Source: Candidatus Delongbacteria bacterium
GTDB taxonomy: Bacteria > UBA4055
Reading direction: 5' to 3'
DNA length: 5,513 nt
Assembly (NCBI GenBank): GCA_022013635.1
Contig: JAKLPX010000112.1
Location: forward strand, 1-5,513
In this document: positions 4,013 through 5,513 of the stretch, piece after piece
How the letters are laid out: each line of letters begins with the position of its first letter
How positions within the stretch are numbered: the stretch's first letter is position 1
Translations under genes and position numbers: made by a program
The notes under the pieces: generated by a model
Databases searched by the model: none
What the model saw: the letters and a program-made list of their open reading frames with translations, nothing else
What the model was told of the DNA's origin: nothing

Positions 4013-5513
4013 ATGAAGAGACTTTGGTATAATTCAGATGAAGTAAGAGACTTCCACCCACTTGTTGAAGCGGCATTAAACAATTCTTTGGCAAATTGTG
4101 GTTTCAGCAACATTGCACAGGTTGTTCATCATCCTACAATTCCAAACAGCACAATAATTCCCGACTTTGCGATTCGCTTGATTGCTAGCCAACGATATGT
4201 TTTTATCGTTGAAGTAAAACGAACACAAAGAGATGTTGAATCACAACGCTACCAAAACCAATCACGGTCCTATGTAACTGATTTTGGACCACACTGGGAA
4301 CCTAATTATCACAAATACTTTTGTGTAACTAACATTGAAAGATTAGTTCTATTTGCAGACCGAAACGGTGTACCCTTGACAAGTTGTTTACTAAAAGGAA
4401 ATCCAAGACAACATTCACTTTTCAGTCCAGTTAATCATGATGCAACAGAATCTCTTGCAGAATTACAAGAAACTTTTGAAAATATTCTACTGAATATTTT
4501 CAATCGAATTGCTCCTGATTGGGATAATAATTGGCAACTTATAATTGAAAGTTTTCATAACAACTATGTCGCATTAAAAAATTCTTTGGGCTATCCGGAA
4601 GCAGTAAGAAAAGAGTTAACTCTTTATGAGTTATTTCGTTTACTTGCATATGCTTATTTAAAAGATTTCTACACACAAACTGGAAACACAAACGCGGCAC
4701 ACTTTCGTAATTATCCACCAAATAATGCAACGCTACCGCAGTTCAAAAACAATTTAGCGAACAATTACAACAGAATAATTCAGTTAGATTTCAGACAAAT
4801 TTTTACCGACCATCCTAATCAGGCTCAACGAGTTTTTCCTGACAATTTTTGTGCAAACTATTTAAGTTATTTCAAGGATTTGATACAGTGTTTTGTTCAG
4901 CATAACAGCAATGCTGTTGTTGACAATCCTTCACCTTCGTATGTTTTCAATCTTCTTACTTCAAAAATTTATGTCAGAGAAGAATTGCACAGCAAAGGGA
5001 AAGTCATGTCTGATGCAGAATTATCAAACCTTCTTGCAGCGTTGTGTATTGACACTCCAGATTCAAAAGTCTTAGACCCTGGTTGCGGTGATGGAGCATT
5101 ATTAGATGCTGCTTATGACCAAATAAGCTTACTTGCGACATCGGCAAACCAAGCCAAAACTCATAATCAAATATTAAATCAAATAGACGGAATTGAAATC
5201 GACCCATTTCTTTCTCAGTTGTCTGCTTTTAGATTACTTTCAAAAAATCTTGCTAATGTAAACAACACGACAACTGCAAACATTTTGATTGGTGATATTT
5301 TTCATAATGCAAGAGCAAATCGGTATGACGCAGTTGTAATGAATCCCCCATTTTTGCGAAATGATAATCCCGATTCACCGATTTCAGCATCAGCTAAAAC
5401 AAAAATGAGAGACGCAATTATAGAGCAAGGTCTAAATTATTTTGTTGGTAATGCTTCTCAGCCAAACCTGTATTTCTATTTCACAAATTATATCTGGCAT
5501 TATTTGCGGAACA
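4013..5513 (+). CDS. Restriction endonuclease-methyltransferase fusion (Type IIG-like), 3' end outside window
   Basis: Open from an ATG one base after the methyltransferase stop (TAAaATG) to the right edge: 500 codons with no stop. The N-terminal part (about 1-130) looks like a PD-(D/E)XK nuclease: P50-D51 in IIPDFAIRL, then E67-V68-K69 in FIVEVKRTQRD, 15 residues apart, a normal spacing for D...ExK catalytic residues. A helical linker (about 145-320) follows. The methyltransferase domain has motif I DPGCGDGALL (355-364), motif II GIEIDPF (393-399), GDIF (427-430) and motif IV NPPF (444-447). The target recognition domain would lie beyond the edge. The enzyme would cut unmodified DNA near its site and methylate one strand, while the preceding methyltransferase completes protection, as in Eco57I-like systems. 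The tight junction means co-translation. A Type I-like or BREX PglX-like methyltransferase is less likely because of the nuclease motif. Confidence 0.85.
   Translation, partial: MKRLWYNSDEVRDFHPLVEAALNNSLANCGFSNIAQVVHHPTIPNSTIIPDFAIRLIASQRYVFIVEVKRTQRDVESQRYQNQSRSYVTDFGPHWEPNYHKYFCVTNIERLVLFADRNGVPLTSCLLKGNPRQHSLFSPVNHDATESLAELQETFENILLNIFNRIAPDWDNNWQLIIESFHNNYVALKNSLGYPEAVRKELTLYELFRLLAYAYLKDFYTQTGNTNAAHFRNYPPNNATLPQFKNNLANNYNRIIQLDFRQIFTDHPNQAQRVFPDNFCANYLSYFKDLIQCFVQHNSNAVVDNPSPSYVFNLLTSKIYVREELHSKGKVMSDAELSNLLAALCIDTPDSKVLDPGCGDGALLDAAYDQISLLATSANQAKTHNQILNQIDGIEIDPFLSQLSAFRLLSKNLANVNNTTTANILIGDIFHNARANRYDAVVMNPPFLRNDNPDSPISASAKTKMRDAIIEQGLNYFVGNASQPNLYFYFTNYIWHYLRN

Noticed and set aside
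4539..4730. Minus-strand ORF of 63 codons
   Set aside because: Antisense to the nuclease-methyltransferase fusion, which reads through without a stop.
4893..5207. Plus-strand ORF at 4893-5075 and minus-strand ORF at 5004-5207
   Set aside because: Both are out-of-frame shadows of the fusion gene over its methyltransferase motif I region.

Overview
The window is AT-rich (clearly below 40% GC by eye). It looks like a chromosome segment of a Bacteroidota bacterium, an inference from two TAnnTTTG-type -7 promoter elements (823-830 on the minus strand, 2131-2138 on the plus strand), A-rich leaders without Shine-Dalgarno sites before the plus-strand genes, and the type of YidD present. The genus cannot be read from it.

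Left part, minus strand (1-959): a two-gene operon. A 117-aa protein of unknown function (436-789) is followed after 22 bp by a gene running off the left edge (1-413). Its N-terminal strand-loop motif (VLIVGESHY) vaguely recalls the uracil-DNA-glycosylase fold. A Bacteroidota-type promoter lies at about 823-853. A very short ORF (820-903) with a perfect AGGAGG sits just upstream of that promoter and is doubtful.

Middle part, minus strand (960-1979): a compact three-gene operon of a 58-aa zinc-ribbon/one-helix membrane protein (1722-1898), a four-helix membrane protein (1304-1714) and YidD, the membrane-protein insertion efficiency factor (1045-1302). It is bracketed by two related imperfect palindromes of about 65 bp (957-1022 and 1977-2040). 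Each has TAAC...GTTA outer arms, a GGAAAAA/TTTTTCC inner stem and an unpaired stretch between them. This is the architecture of integron attC recombination sites. The first 22 bases inside one end of the segment are the inverted repeat (20/22) of the last 22 bases inside the other end, as expected if the segment can circularise and close an attC stem across its own ends. The simplest reading is a mobile gene cassette of about 1,020 bp carrying the YidD operon, with the left operon as the start of the next cassette. No integrase is visible.

Right part, plus strand (2191-5513): a restriction-modification locus. A 606-aa stand-alone N6-adenine DNA methyltransferase of the Eco57I/TaqI-like class (2191-4011) is followed after one base by a larger gene (4013 to beyond the right edge) that fuses a PD-(D/E)XK nuclease domain to a second N6-adenine methyltransferase domain. 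This is the layout of Eco57I-like Type IIG/IIS systems, where a bifunctional cutting-and-modifying enzyme is accompanied by a separate methyltransferase. The locus starts about 150 bp beyond the outer palindrome and points away from the cassette genes.

Together, the window looks like an accessory island: a defence system beside a possible array of small operon cassettes.
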